Assembly: GCA_007258455.2 (NCBI GenBank)
Contig: VDFB02344183.1
Span: 36,282 to 100,281 of the forward strand
Direction of reading: 5' to 3'
DNA from: Sequoia sempervirens
Lineage: Eukaryota; Streptophyta; Pinopsida; Cupressales; Cupressaceae
DNA length: 64,000 bases
In this document: one piece after another, positions 10,865-20,273 of the stretch
Numbering within the stretch: position 1 is the first letter of the stretch
Layout: each line of letters starts with the position of its first letter
Translations under genes and position numbers: made by a program
Notes under the pieces: model-generated
The model's database searches: none
Seen by the model: only the letters and a program-made list of their open reading frames with translations
Told to the model about the DNA's origin: nothing

Positions 10865-11332
10865 TATAATGTCCTGGCCTAAATTACCAGACAATTTTTT
10901 TTCCATTTTCACCAGTTTATCTAAATAGATATTTCATCAACCACCTTCCTATTCTGGTGTTCTAAGTATGTAGCCAATTTGTTTCCACGGGAGAAATAAA
11001 TGCTTATATGAACAGTCTCCCAATATACATTTCCTCCAGTATAACATACATAACAATAAGTATAATTCAAAGTTTAACAACACTTGAATGTATTTAATTC
11101 AGTGTTTCTAGTTGACATCAAAATACATCATAGAAAATATTCCATATCATTCACTATATACACAGTGAATTAAAATATACACTCTGACCTAAAAAATGAA
11201 TATAGCCTGGCATTGCATAGCTTAATATTAACAGATATGTTGATGCTCCTGTAGAAGTTGTGACTACCAATAATAAGGTTCTGGCAGTTAAGGAACTCCA
11301 ACTCCTTCAAGGAAGATACTGCAATCAGCATC
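10865..11332 (-). repeat. LTR of E3, distal part (left of the E2 insertion)
   Basis: Begins tataatgtcctggcc, which in reverse complement is a decayed version of the Ty3 LTR end at 59555 (...ccaaggacattaca). It runs to the E2 duplication gcatc (11328-11332), and the LTR resumes at 23861. E3 is therefore in minus orientation and was broken by E2. The five bases agagg before 10865 could be a target duplication, but no partner survives. Confidence 0.6.
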
Positions 11333-12921
11333 TGTAATGTCCCCTTTTCCTAGGCAGTGGTCAGTCGTGGCGGTTAGCCTATCAGTTGGGTTCCTCTAGG
11401 CTAACACAATGGACAAGGAGCTCTTTCGGGGGTCTTGTGACCTTTTGGGAAGTATATGTGGCATTTCAAGAGCTTGGAGCCAGTCTCCTATTTTTTAGGA
11501 AGGGACTGACAATTCACCTGTGACCACCCAGAGCTTGTGGAGCCTGGCAAGGGACCTTATGAGCCACTTCAGATGATCAGAAACATTTTCCTACTTTTTA
11601 GGGGAATCCCTACGTTTTAGGAGACTAGCAGTTGGCCTGCTTGGTTCAAACATCACCCCGGGATCAATTGCAGCATCAATTTCCAGTTGGAGTGATCGAG
11701 TGATGGTCTCAACATGAAAGATGAAATATTAAAGTGTTAACTTTAATATTTTAATTTAATAAACTAAAGTGATTAATTCTTAAGTCACTTTATAATATTT
11801 TATTAAAGTGATTATTTAAAGGGGACCTTATTATTAAAGGTGATATAAGGGTAAATGGAAATTAATAAAGCTATTTAATGATGCTTTATTAATTAATTAT
11901 ATTAAAAGGGAGACATAAGGACTTTATTAAAAAGGGATTTAAATGATTCTAAAAGTATACTTTATAATATGAGTTAAAGTGTCATTGTAAAAGGGCAGAT
12001 ATAAGTGATTTTTAAAGTATACTTTATATTATGAAGTTGTGCACCAAATTAAAAGAAATTAAAAGTAAATTGAATGAAATGGATTTAAAAGTGAATTTGA
12101 GGTGAATTATAAAAGGGCATTTTGGAATTCATTTCATTCATTCATTCTACACTTTGTCATTTTGAAGAGCTTTTGCTTGTGAGAAGAAAACCACGTTTTC
12201 GCTGCAATTAGGTCTTTGAGAACGTTCATTCTCTTAGATTTGTGCTTCCCACAAGTGTGAAATATCACCCAAAGGTTGCATCTACAGGTGGATTTACGTC
12301 AGAAGTCCCATTGTGCATATTTTGAAGTGATTATCTTCAGAAAATTCAAGGGTTTGTGGAGCAGATTTCAGATTATTTAAAGAACAATCATCGGAGGCCA
12401 TTTTAATTGATGTTAGCATCATTATTAACTGCCACGTGGGGTTTCAAGAGGCCATAACAGTCCTTTGTACAGGCCGTACTTTCTCCTTGGCTGGGCGTGA
12501 GTCTCCTAGGCCCAAGCGATTGGTATTGTGGCATGATTCTTGCATCTTTGAGGGTAGTTTAGTCATGGCTATCTTTGAATAGCATTTTGGAGGTGGAAAA
12601 AACAGTTTGGCAAGGAGGGCGTCCAATTTTCTGGAGTTACCAGTTTTCTGATATACAATTTCAGACTTGTACTTATTTAGCTCTAGACTCCGGATATGAT
12701 CAAATTGTATTTGCAAAGGAAATAATGAATCTGTTTTGAAAGTTGTTGCAATTATTTTCAATATTTCCCTTATATGCATTAGTATAGATTTTATTTGCAT
12801 TTCCTGGCATATGTTCTTCAAAAACACAAAAAAACAAAAAAAGCACAAACTCAGAAAAAAGTAATCCTAAAAAGCAGAAAATCAATTTAGCAAATATCTC
12901 AACCAGGGGTGGGATATTTCA
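11333..12921 (+). repeat. 5' LTR of E2
   Basis: 1589 bp, TGTAATGTCCCC... to ...ggatatttca. It is colinear with the 3' LTR (20274-23855) over its full length once the nested solo LTR is removed. AT-rich U3-like sequence with repeated 'ttaaagtg' words lies at 11720-12110. No coding capacity. Confidence 0.9.
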
Positions 12922-12922
12922 G

Positions 12923-12934
12923 TGGTATCAGAGC
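12923..12934 (+). other. Primer binding site of E2
   Basis: tggtatcagagc, an exact complement of the 3' end of initiator methionine tRNA, one base after the LTR. Confidence 0.9.
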
Positions 12935-13018
12935 ACAGTTTTCTTGCCATCCTGTTTGGTAAATCCAAAAATATTCAAAGCTTAAAATCCGGCCAGCCTG
13001 TTGGGTACCAGATCTTAG

Positions 13019-13336
13019 TTGAAATTGATTGGTGGTTGGGTAAAAATGAAGTATACGCAAGAACTCATGGCAGAATTGATGGAGGTCTTGCAAGACTTTA
13101 TACAACATCCGAAAAAATTATACTCTTTGTTTGCGAAGGGAAGGAAAGCAAACACTAATGCACATAATTTTACCAGTATAGAGAAAAAAGAAAAGGAAGG
13201 GAAGAAAGAAGAGGTTGGAAAGGAATTACAGGTGACTGAAAAGGTACCAGATGGACATGATGCTACAAAGATTGAGGATGAAACTTGTCCCTCAAATGAA
13301 GTAGAATACATTCATCTCCGCAATAATGTTGAGGAG
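13019..13336 (+). CDS. E2 ORF 1, split by C1, unrecognised
   Basis: The ATG at 13019 opens a frame that reads 106 codons to 13336, where copia element C1 enters between two Glu codons. When C1 and one duplication copy are left out, the frame continues at 18995 for 32 more codons to a stop at 19091-19093, giving about 138 residues. The product is acidic/basic mixed, with a Lys/Glu-rich middle (residues about 50-75) and no domain that I know. The extra codons in the uninterrupted frame between 13337 and 13528 are LTR sequence, not E2 protein. Its position after the primer site is that of a Gag, but no zinc knuckle is present. Confidence 0.55.
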
Positions 13337-13861
13337 TGTAAATGTAAACAAATCTTATATCAGAACGAGAGACTAAGGGTTCTAAAGGAATTCTACGTTT
13401 CAGATTTCAACAAAATTTCTAAGACAGATTTGCGAATTCTAGATTTTATATTTCTTGAATGTTCTGAATGCAGAACATTGATCGATTTCTATATCCTACA
13501 AGAAGGGAAAGAAGTCCCTTATATATGATGAAGACATGCCTCAAGGAGAGACGCGTCTCATGAGAGGACGCGTCTCCACAAAGTGAAGACACGTCCACTC
13601 ATGGGACATGTCCCTTGAGTGTGCGGGCTTCTTAACCAACAGAAGCCATTCGGATTTAAACAAACTATAATGAGTGTTATCCAATAATCATTTATATAAG
13701 AATTCAATTTATCCAGTTTCGAATTTTGATCATCTTAAAAAATTCGAATAGTTAAATTTGAAGGATTTATATTTTAAGAACAGTTTAGGTTAAATATAAA
13801 TGATGATGATGCATTAATGTAATCATCATTTATATCTGACCGAAGCTATCTTAAATCAACA
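13337..13861 (-). repeat. 3' LTR of C1
   Basis: 525 bp, matching 18465-18989. On the plus strand it reads tgtaaatg... to ...ttaaatcaaca. It contains the 12-bp perfect palindrome gagacgcgtctc (13549-13560) and further gacgcgtctc and ACGT-core words nearby, also present in the other LTR. Confidence 0.95.
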
Positions 13862-13880
13862 CTCCCTCTTAGCTAGGGAA
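13862..13880 (-). other. Polypurine tract of C1
   Basis: The minus strand reads ...agctaagagggag directly before the LTR start TGTTGATTT. C2 has the same ...ttaagaggga(g/a) before TGTTGATG. Confidence 0.85.
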
Positions 13881-13904
13881 GATATTTCAAATTAAATAAG
13901 AGGA

Positions 13905-14322
13905 GATATCACCTACACACGTGATATCAAGATATGATATGTTTTCATAAGATTGTCAAGTCACATGACATTCTTCATAATCACATCTTTATTATGGTAT
14001 GTGCATTGACATCAAGTCACATGATGTCTACCATAATTCATGGCATATCCACGGATATAAATATCCACCATGATTATCTCTTAAAGATCACAATGATCTT
14101 CAGATGATATCAAGTCTCATGATATCCATCAAAGTGTCCAAGAAATACTATCATGACATGTCCACAGATATCAAGTCACATGATATCTATCATGATAGTT
14201 TATCATTGTAGAGTCGTCACTTTACAATGTCAAATACAAGTGTTCATTATTAGAAAGATCGTCACCTTTCAATAATGTACACAAGGAGTAGGCCCATAAA
14301 GTCATGGAGTCACACACATGAC
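13905..14322 (-). other. Array of stem-loops with shared loop, C1 3' untranslated region
   Basis: Between the pol stop (14402) and the purine tract lie at least eight short perfect hairpins. On the plus strand they are: 13905-13928 (GATATCAC/GTGATATC), 13954-13970 (TGTCA/TGACA), 14008-14028 (GACATCA/TGATGTC), 14084-14100 (AAGATCA/TGATCTT), 14106-14126 and 14167-14187 (GATATCA/TGATATC), 14204-14229 (CATTGTA/TACAATG), 14245-14277 (CATTATT/AATAATG plus GAAAG/CTTTC) and 14301-14322 (GTCATG/CATGAC). Loops are AGTCACA in three, AGTCTCA in one, and contain GTCGTCAC or GAGTCACACA in others. Two hairpins sit inside outer perfect stems (13991-14037 and 14147-14199). Related structures occur in C2. Confidence 0.75.
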
Positions 14323-14401
14323 AAAAGAGTTTACACATTAAACATCTTTATATATTAGTACAACTTTATAAACAATTTGTATTTCAAACATAAATAACAA
14401 A

Positions 14402-15866
14402 TTACATTTCAACCATACCAAGTTTCTTCCTGAAGTGCTCTACCTTGATTTGGGAGAGAGGCTTGGTGAGAATGTCTGCAGTTTGATCATTTGTACTAAT
14501 ATACTCCAACTGAATCACTTTCCTTTCCACCATATCTCTTACATAATGATAGGGGATCTCAATGTGCTTAGATCTATCATGAAAGATAGGATTTACAGAG
14601 AGTTTGATGCAACTCGATTATCACAATGAATAATTGTAGGATTCAAGGGCTCACCAAAGAGTCCCACAAGCAATTTACGAAGCCAAACTGCTTCTCTTGC
14701 TCCCATTGAGGCTGCAATGTATTCAACTTCTGTTGAACTCTGTGCAACTAAAGATTGTTTTCTGCAAATCCAGGAGATCATAGCTGATCCTAAACTGAAG
14801 CAACATCTTGATGTGCTTTTCCGATCGGTTATACTTCCAGCCCAATCTGAGTCAGAGTACCCATGTAGATCTAGTTGATCATTCTTGTAGAGAAGACCAT
14901 ATCCAATAGTTCCTTGAAGATATCTCAAAATATGTTTCACAGCCATTAAGTGAATTTCCTTTGGCTCACACATGAACTGGCTGAGAACATTCACTGCATA
15001 GCAAATATCAAGTCCGTGTTGACCAGATACATCAAGGATCCAATCATCTGTCCGTAAAGGGTTGGATCCGCACACTTGATTCTGTTGCTTCTTTCAATTT
15101 GTGAAGGTTGGTTTCATAGGTGTAGACATCGGTCTACAATCCAACATTCCAAATCTCTTCGAATATCAATAGTGTACTTCCCTTGGTTTAGTATAATGCC
15201 CTCTGATTTCTGCCATACTTCTAAACCTAGGAAGTAGTGTAGAATGCCCAAGTCTTTCATGTCAAATTCAGAAATTAGATCCTGCTTCCCTTGAGCAATG
15301 AGGTGATCTTCTCCTGTTATCGCAGGTCATCAACATATAAAATAATTATTAGCATATCACCTTTAATTACCTTGAAGTAGAGATTGGAGTCACATCATTC
15401 TTGGAAAATCCTAATCCCAAGAGATAGCTGTCAATTCTTTCATACCAAACCCTGGGAGCCTGTTTAAGTCCATAGAGGGCTTTCTTCAGTCTGCATACAT
15501 GTGAGTCAGGTTTATGTATCACAAAACCTTCAGGCTGTTCCAAATAGACTTCTTCTTCAATGGTTCCATTCAAGAAGGCAGTTTTCACATCCATTTGATG
15601 GATCTTCCAACCTTTAGCTGCTGCAATGGCTAACACTGCTCTCATTGATCTGTAACGGGCAACAGGTGCAAATGTTTCTTCGTAATCAATGCCTTCCTTT
15701 GAGAAAAACCTCTTGCCACAAAACGTGCTTTATGTTTTTCTATACTGCCATCAGCAGCATGCTTGATTTTGAAGAGCCATTTGGAAGAGACAACAGATTT
15801 CTCTTTCGGTCTAGGCACTATATCCCATACATCATTCTTTAGAATAGACTGATATTCTTCTGTCAT
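14402..15866 (-). pseudogene. pol: C1 reverse transcriptase and RNase H, broken
   Basis: On the minus strand the RT starts within MTEEYQSILKNDVW... at 15866 and includes WLFKIKHAADGS and [12 protein letters not shown] frameshift after this puts the next part at 15645-15367, with motif [13 protein letters not shown] and the [12 protein letters not shown] block. The LYVDDL catalytic motif is readable near 15320 in a disturbed frame. RNase H is at 15075-14593 (SDSDWAGSITDRKSTS, SSTEVEYIAA, IHCDN). The C-terminal copia motif around LTKPL/KLG-type sequence reads to a stop at 14402-14404. Several frameshifts make it non-functional. The catalytic YVDD is intact as a word. C2 carries the homologous region at 54422-56014. 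Confidence 0.9.
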
Positions 15867-15896
15867 TGCATCCTTCCATGCTTGATGTCGGAAAAC

Positions 15897-16792
15897 TTAT
15901 GTAACACTGACAGGTTCGGAGTTTATGATGTCGTTCATTAGAGCAACATAGCTAGTGAAACGTTTGGGTCTTTTACTCTCCCTGAACGTTCCTTTGGGTG
16001 CTGCATGATCCTCTGCTTCTTTGATCATCTTCCTAGCCCAAAGTGGTCTCTTTCTGTCATTGTCATTTGTATTCTCATTTGAAGTAGAAGGAAGTTCATG
16101 TGGCATTTCCTCAGGATGCTCCCTCTGAATCTCAGGAGTAGGTTCCATTTCAGGTACTCTAGGGGAATAAGTTTTGGTCTCACTAGAACTTCTTGCCCTC
16201 TTGAATGCAATGTCTTCTTCAAAGATGACATCTCTGCTCAATTCAATTTGATTCTACCCGAGTATGAATATCCTGAAGGCCTTGGAGGTTTCACTATATC
16301 CCATAAATATCCCTTTCTTTCCGGAAGGTTCAAGTTTGAATCTCTTCTCCTTGGGCACATGAATATAGACGAGGCAACCAAAAATCCTAAAGTGACTAAT
16401 GTCAGGTTTTATGCCAGTGAAGGCTTCTTCAAGAGTTTTGTTATCAAGATGAGAATGAGGACATCTATTTTGGATGTAGACAGCAGTCCTAGAGGCTTCT
16501 ACCCAAAAAGAGGTTTCAATGTTTTGGTCAAGCAACATTGCTTTGGCAGCTTCTACAATAGTTCTATTTTTTCTTTCAGCAACCCCATTTTGTTGAGGGT
16601 TGTAGGCCACTGTGAACTCCCTCTTATTCCAGCACTCATGCAGAATTCCTTAAAAATTTCCGAGGTGTATTCTTTCCCATTGTCTGTCCTTAAGGTTTTT
16701 ATTTTCTTTCCGGAGAAGTTTTTCGTAAGTGCTTTGAACTCTTTGAACCTTTTGAGGATTTCTATTGACTCTTTACACTTAAGGAAATAGAT
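15897..16792 (-). pseudogene. pol: C1 integrase core and C-terminal part, broken
   Basis: Continues the polyprotein after a TAG at 16793-16795 that replaces the Trp expected in RKTWIYFLK. Readable on the minus strand are IYFLK, then TDNGKEYTS with the second catalytic Asp, then from 16610 NPQQNGVAERKN with the catalytic Glu, followed by EEAFTGIKP and VYIHVPKEKR. Then comes the 16241-15897 stretch with SRDVIFEED, RKRPLWARKM and RESKRP. The domain order and words match C2 at 53553-54421. Frame changes and stops separate the parts. The long plus-strand ORF over 16098-16790 is only the antisense shadow of this gene. Confidence 0.9.
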
Positions 16793-18361
16793 CTAGGTTT
16801 TCCTAGAGAAGTCATCTATAAATATGACATAGTATAGAAATCCTGCTTTAGAAGGTACAGACATAGGTCCACATAAGTCAGAGTGAACCAAATCTAACAC
16901 ATTTAGGGTTTTGCTCATACTAATGGGAAAGGATCCCTTTGCATTCTTTCCTAAGGCACAACCTTTACAAGTTCCTTCATGAGATGGTTTTAACTTAGGT
17001 AAGCCAGTTACAAGTTTTTCCATAGAAGGTAGGGCACGGAAATGAAGGTGTCCTAATCTTCTATGCCAAATCTCATTTGACTCAAAGGTGTCAAGGGTAA
17101 GGGCTTGTTTAACTTCAGTGCAAAGTTTGTAAAGGTACCCTTGTCTTAGACCTATGGTTTGGGCTTTCTTGATAGTTGAGTTTTTAGGCAATGCTAGAAC
17201 TTTTCCATCCATAAATGTAACCCTATATCCATTGTCTTCAAGGGCAGAGATGGATATCAGATTCCTCTTTATTCCAGGTACAAATAAGACTCCAGTGAGA
17301 TAAAGGGAGAGACCAGATTTCAATGTGATGGAACAAGTTCCAACCCCTTTTACTTGATGTGTAGAGTCATCTCCAATTGTTACATCTTCATCAGGCTCTT
17401 CAGTCATAGTGTCTAAGTGTTCTCTAAACCCTGTGATGTGCCTTGAAGAACCACTATCAATCACCCAGTTGTTGATATTGTTAGATACTTGACTAGAAAA
17501 GGCAGAATAGAACACAAAGTTCTCAGATTCATGATCTAAATTTGTCTTTCCTACTTTGGCAAAGGATGCTTGTTGCTTTGATCTGTCAGGGCACTTCATT
17601 GCATAGTGGCCATATTGATCACATCTAAAGCATTGTACTTGAGAGATGTCTTTCTTTTTAGAGGATCCCTTTCCATTGGAATTTCTCTTTCTTTTAAAAG
17701 ATTCTTTCTTGTAGGAGTTTTTCATATTCCTTTTATTAGACAATGTGTTGAGTACATGAAGGTCTTCATCTATGTTTTTCTGTTTGTTTTCTTTTGAGGA
17801 GAGTCTCGTTTCTTCTTGAAGACAGTCAGTTCTTAGCCTGTCAAACTTAGGGAGTTTAGATCTTGCACTTATTCCTTGAACAAATGACTCCCATGAGTTT
17901 GGTAGGCCTCCTAGTGCAATTAGAGTTAACTCTTTGCTATCAATCTGATATCCAATTGTGGATAATTGATCTCTCAGTTCAATAATCCTCATGAAGTATG
18001 CATTAATGGACTCTCCTTTGTTTATTTGAGCATTGTTGATTTGCCTTTTTAAAGCAAGAGTCCTGCAGGTGTTGTTGATCTCATAAGTTTTCTCAAGAGA
18101 TTTGAACATATGGTATGCAGTTTCATGTTTTGCTAGGATGGGCACTATATGATCCCTAACTGCATCTACTAGGATTTTCATGGCCTTTTCATTGTTTTCT
18201 ATCCATTGAGATTTCTCAGATTCAGACTCTGATTTCTTCATATTTTCTCTCACAAGTGAGTCTAGCTTATTCTCTCTAAGGATCATCATGATTCTAAATT
18301 TCCATGATGTGAAGTTGTCTGCTCCTGCAAGGCGATCTGCAAATCTGATCACACTTGACAT
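16793..18361 (-). CDS. gag-pol: C1 Gag, protease and integrase N-terminus (open frame)
   Basis: A 522-codon frame from the ATG at 18361, 92 bases inside the primer site. In order it holds the copia Gag helical domain (RLAGADNFTSWKFRI near residue 9; ALGGLPNSW near 147), one zinc knuckle CFRCDQYGHYAMKC (about residue 243), and protease WVIDSGSSRHITG with catalytic DSG (about residue 298). These are followed by the integrase zinc-binding region HRRLGH...CKGCALGK (about 437-475) and the first catalytic Asp in VHSDLCGP. The fusion of Gag to Pol in one frame is usual for copia. The frame ends at a TAG where Trp is expected. This is the best preserved copia frame in the window. Confidence 0.93.
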   Translation of the reverse strand: MSSVIRFADRLAGADNFTSWKFRIMMILRENKLDSLVRENMKKSESESEKSQWIENNEKAMKILVDAVRDHIVPILAKHETAYHMFKSLEKTYEINNTCRTLALKRQINNAQINKGESINAYFMRIIELRDQLSTIGYQIDSKELTLIALGGLPNSWESFVQGISARSKLPKFDRLRTDCLQEETRLSSKENKQKNIDEDLHVLNTLSNKRNMKNSYKKESFKRKRNSNGKGSSKKKDISQVQCFRCDQYGHYAMKCPDRSKQQASFAKVGKTNLDHESENFVFYSAFSSQVSNNINNWVIDSGSSRHITGFREHLDTMTEEPDEDVTIGDDSTHQVKGVGTCSITLKSGLSLYLTGVLFVPGIKRNLISISALEDNGYRVTFMDGKVLALPKNSTIKKAQTIGLRQGYLYKLCTEVKQALTLDTFESNEIWHRRLGHLHFRALPSMEKLVTGLPKLKPSHEGTCKGCALGKNAKGSFPISMSKTLNVLDLVHSDLCGPMSVPSKAGFLYYVIFIDDFSRKT

Positions 18362-18452
18362 TATGAAGAATGTGATGTGAATTCGAATTTTAGAAAATAC
18401 GAATCTTCTAGAGCAAACTGATTTTAGATTTGTTTAGGATTCACACAACCTT

Positions 18453-18464
18453 GCTCTGATACCA
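18453..18464 (-). other. Primer binding site of C1
   Basis: The minus strand reads tggtatcagagc directly after the LTR end (...tttaca at 18465), with no spacer base, unlike E2 where one base intervenes. Confidence 0.9.
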
Positions 18465-18989
18465 TGTAAATGTAAACAAATCTTCTATCAGAGCGAGAGA
18501 CTAAGGGTTCTAAAGGAATTCTACGTTTCAAATTTCAACAAAATTTCTAAGACAGATTTGCGAATTCCAGATTTTATATTTCTTGAATGTGCTTAATGTA
18601 GAACATTGATCGATTTCTATATCCTGCAAGAAGGGAAAGAAGTCCCTTATATATGATGAAGACACGCCTCAAGGAGAGACGCGTCTCATGAGAGGACGCG
18701 TCTCCACAAAGTGAAGACACGTCCACTCATGGGACGTGTCCCTTGAGTGTGCGGGCTTCTTAACCAACAAAAGCCATTCGGATTTAAACAAACTATAATG
18801 AGTGTTATCCAATAATCATTTATATAAGAATTCAATTTATCCAGTTTCGAATTTTGATCATCTTCAAAAATTCGAATATTTAAATTTGAAGGATTTATAT
18901 TTTAAGAACAGTTTAGGTTAAATATAAATGATGATGATGCATTAATGCAATCATCATTTATATCTGACCGAAGCTATCTTAAATCAACA
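18465..18989 (-). repeat. 5' LTR of C1
   Basis: 525 bp, paired with 13337-13861. The right end ...aaatcaaca is followed by the duplication aggag. It contains the same gacgcgtctc palindromic words and gggacgtgtccc. Confidence 0.95.
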
Positions 18990-19095
18990 AGGAGGAACAA
19001 TCAGCAGATTTGAAGTTCACTAAATCAACAAGGATCCAAAGAATGATTTTCACAATGTTAACGACAGGGAACCACTTGATGCTTCCACAATAGAG

Positions 19096-19434
19096 GTGTG
19101 CAAAACTTTTTATGTTGGTGATGTAAAGATTGTATTTGATAAGCTTGGTGGGGCCCCATTACCCTTACATGAAGAAAACACAAAAAAGTATGACAACAAT
19201 TCTGATTTTTGCAACAGCAGTCATATTTCCTTCCATCATCATGAGATAGCAGCCATTTCACGTAAGGATGATGGTATTGTAGAGTCTTCTAATGTTGGCA
19301 CTCAAGATTTGGGTGTTAAAGATGAATTACGTGTTGTGGATTCATCCCACAAACATTCTGATTTTGTATATCTAATTTTGGAAGATGTGAACAAGACACA
19401 AGTATTGTGCGAGGGGTGGTTACAAAATAGCTAG
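19096..19434 (+). CDS. E2 ORF 2, unrecognised
   Basis: A 113-codon frame starting at a GTG, two bases after the stop of the rejoined ORF 1. It is probably a frameshifted continuation of the same coding region rather than an independent gene. The product is hydrophilic, with a His-rich patch (HISFHHHE) and no known motif. It lies in the part of the element where protease and polymerase would be in an autonomous LTR element, and none of their motifs is present. Confidence 0.4.
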   Translation: MCKTFYVGDVKIVFDKLGGAPLPLHEENTKKYDNNSDFCNSSHISFHHHEIAAISRKDDGIVESSNVGTQDLGVKDELRVVDSSHKHSDFVYLILEDVNKTQVLCEGWLQNS

Positions 19435-19447
19435 GAAGACAAAGTTA

Positions 19448-19985
19448 TTGGCTGCCCAAGCAAAACAGCGCTTGCAAAAGGTCAAGGAACGTTGCAACCA
19501 GTTAGATCAAGCAAAGAAGCAAAGTGAGTCACACCTTAGATCTCTAATTCTTCCAATGGAAGAATGTGTAGAAGTTGAGCATGCAAAGGAGGAGCGTCTT
19601 GAGGTAAGCAAGCAAGAACAATATGCGGTTCTGTGTGAACAAGAGAAGAGGTATGATTCAAAAAATTCTATTGGTATACATAACTTGCATCTATGAGTTA
19701 CCTCTAGTTGAGAGACCATCAAAGGCTCATGTCCTAGAGTTGGGTAAGGCAGATTTGTATTGGTCTATGAGCATCCATGACATACTTAATGAGATACAAT
19801 CCGTTCATGTTGATGGCTCTATGGTAAAGTATGTAGCTGCTCTACTTCAGAGATTTGTGTTGCATGCCATGCAAATTCTTGTGCACAATTTATATGGGGA
19901 TGATTGTCAGTGTTGGGATCCAGATGGTGATAGGTGTGGCATGAAAATTCAATGGGATTCCGATGTGTTGCTTCACCATTCTTGA
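19448..19985 (+). CDS. E2 ORFs 3 and 4: coiled-coil piece and following frame, unrecognised
   Basis: Frame 19448-19696 (from a TTG) begins with a strongly helical, Gln/Lys/Glu-rich stretch (AKQRLQKVKERCNQLDQAKKQ) typical of a coiled coil. A second frame, 19623-19985, overlaps its end and holds LNEIQSVHVDGSMVKYVAALLQRF and CQCWDPDGDRCG. The overlap of two frames and the lack of starts suggest frameshifts in one former ORF. It may be captured host sequence, as in E4, but I cannot name a source. Downstream (about 19990-20230) the translation holds IRVVQ and WDPGI words also found in E3 and E4. Confidence 0.4.
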
Positions 19986-20237
19986 CATGGTGAAGATTAT
20001 ATCAGAGTAGTGCAGTGGAAGTCAGCAGGTGATGTGTATGGCAATCTTCCATTTTGGTTATGGGATCCGAGGATTCTTTTATTTGCTAGATTGCTCTACA
20101 TTGAGGTAGTTGTTCACAATGATGTTGACCATGGTTTAATCTCAACCCAGCAAATGCAGTGGACATGTAGTTGAGCATTCTACAGATTGATTTGGGATCC
20201 CGGCATTCAGGGGGCAGGCTAGAGTATTCAGGTGAGG

Positions 20238-20273
20238 ATTGCTTGGGGACAAGCAATTTTGGGGAGGGCGGAC
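20238..20273 (+). other. Hairpin plus polypurine tract of E2
   Basis: A perfect 8-bp hairpin attgcttg/caagcaat (20238-20245 and 20250-20257, loop ggga), followed by the purine tract ttttggggagggcggac to 20273 and then the 3' LTR. Confidence 0.85.

Larger units (their letters stand above)
13337..18989 (-). mobile_element. C1: copia (Ty1) element, minus orientation, nested in E2
   Basis: 5653 bp with two 525-bp LTRs, a perfect 5-bp duplication aggag (13332-13336 and 18990-18994), primer site and purine tract. Domain order on the minus strand is Gag, protease, integrase, reverse transcriptase, RNase H, which is diagnostic of copia. The LTRs are equal in length and differ at few sites, so insertion was more recent than E2's. 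The pol region nevertheless carries stops and frameshifts. Confidence 0.95.

Noticed and set aside
16098..16790. Plus-strand ORF of 230 codons
   Set aside because: It is antisense to the C1 integrase, which has clear motifs on the minus strand; the plus-strand product has no recognisable content.
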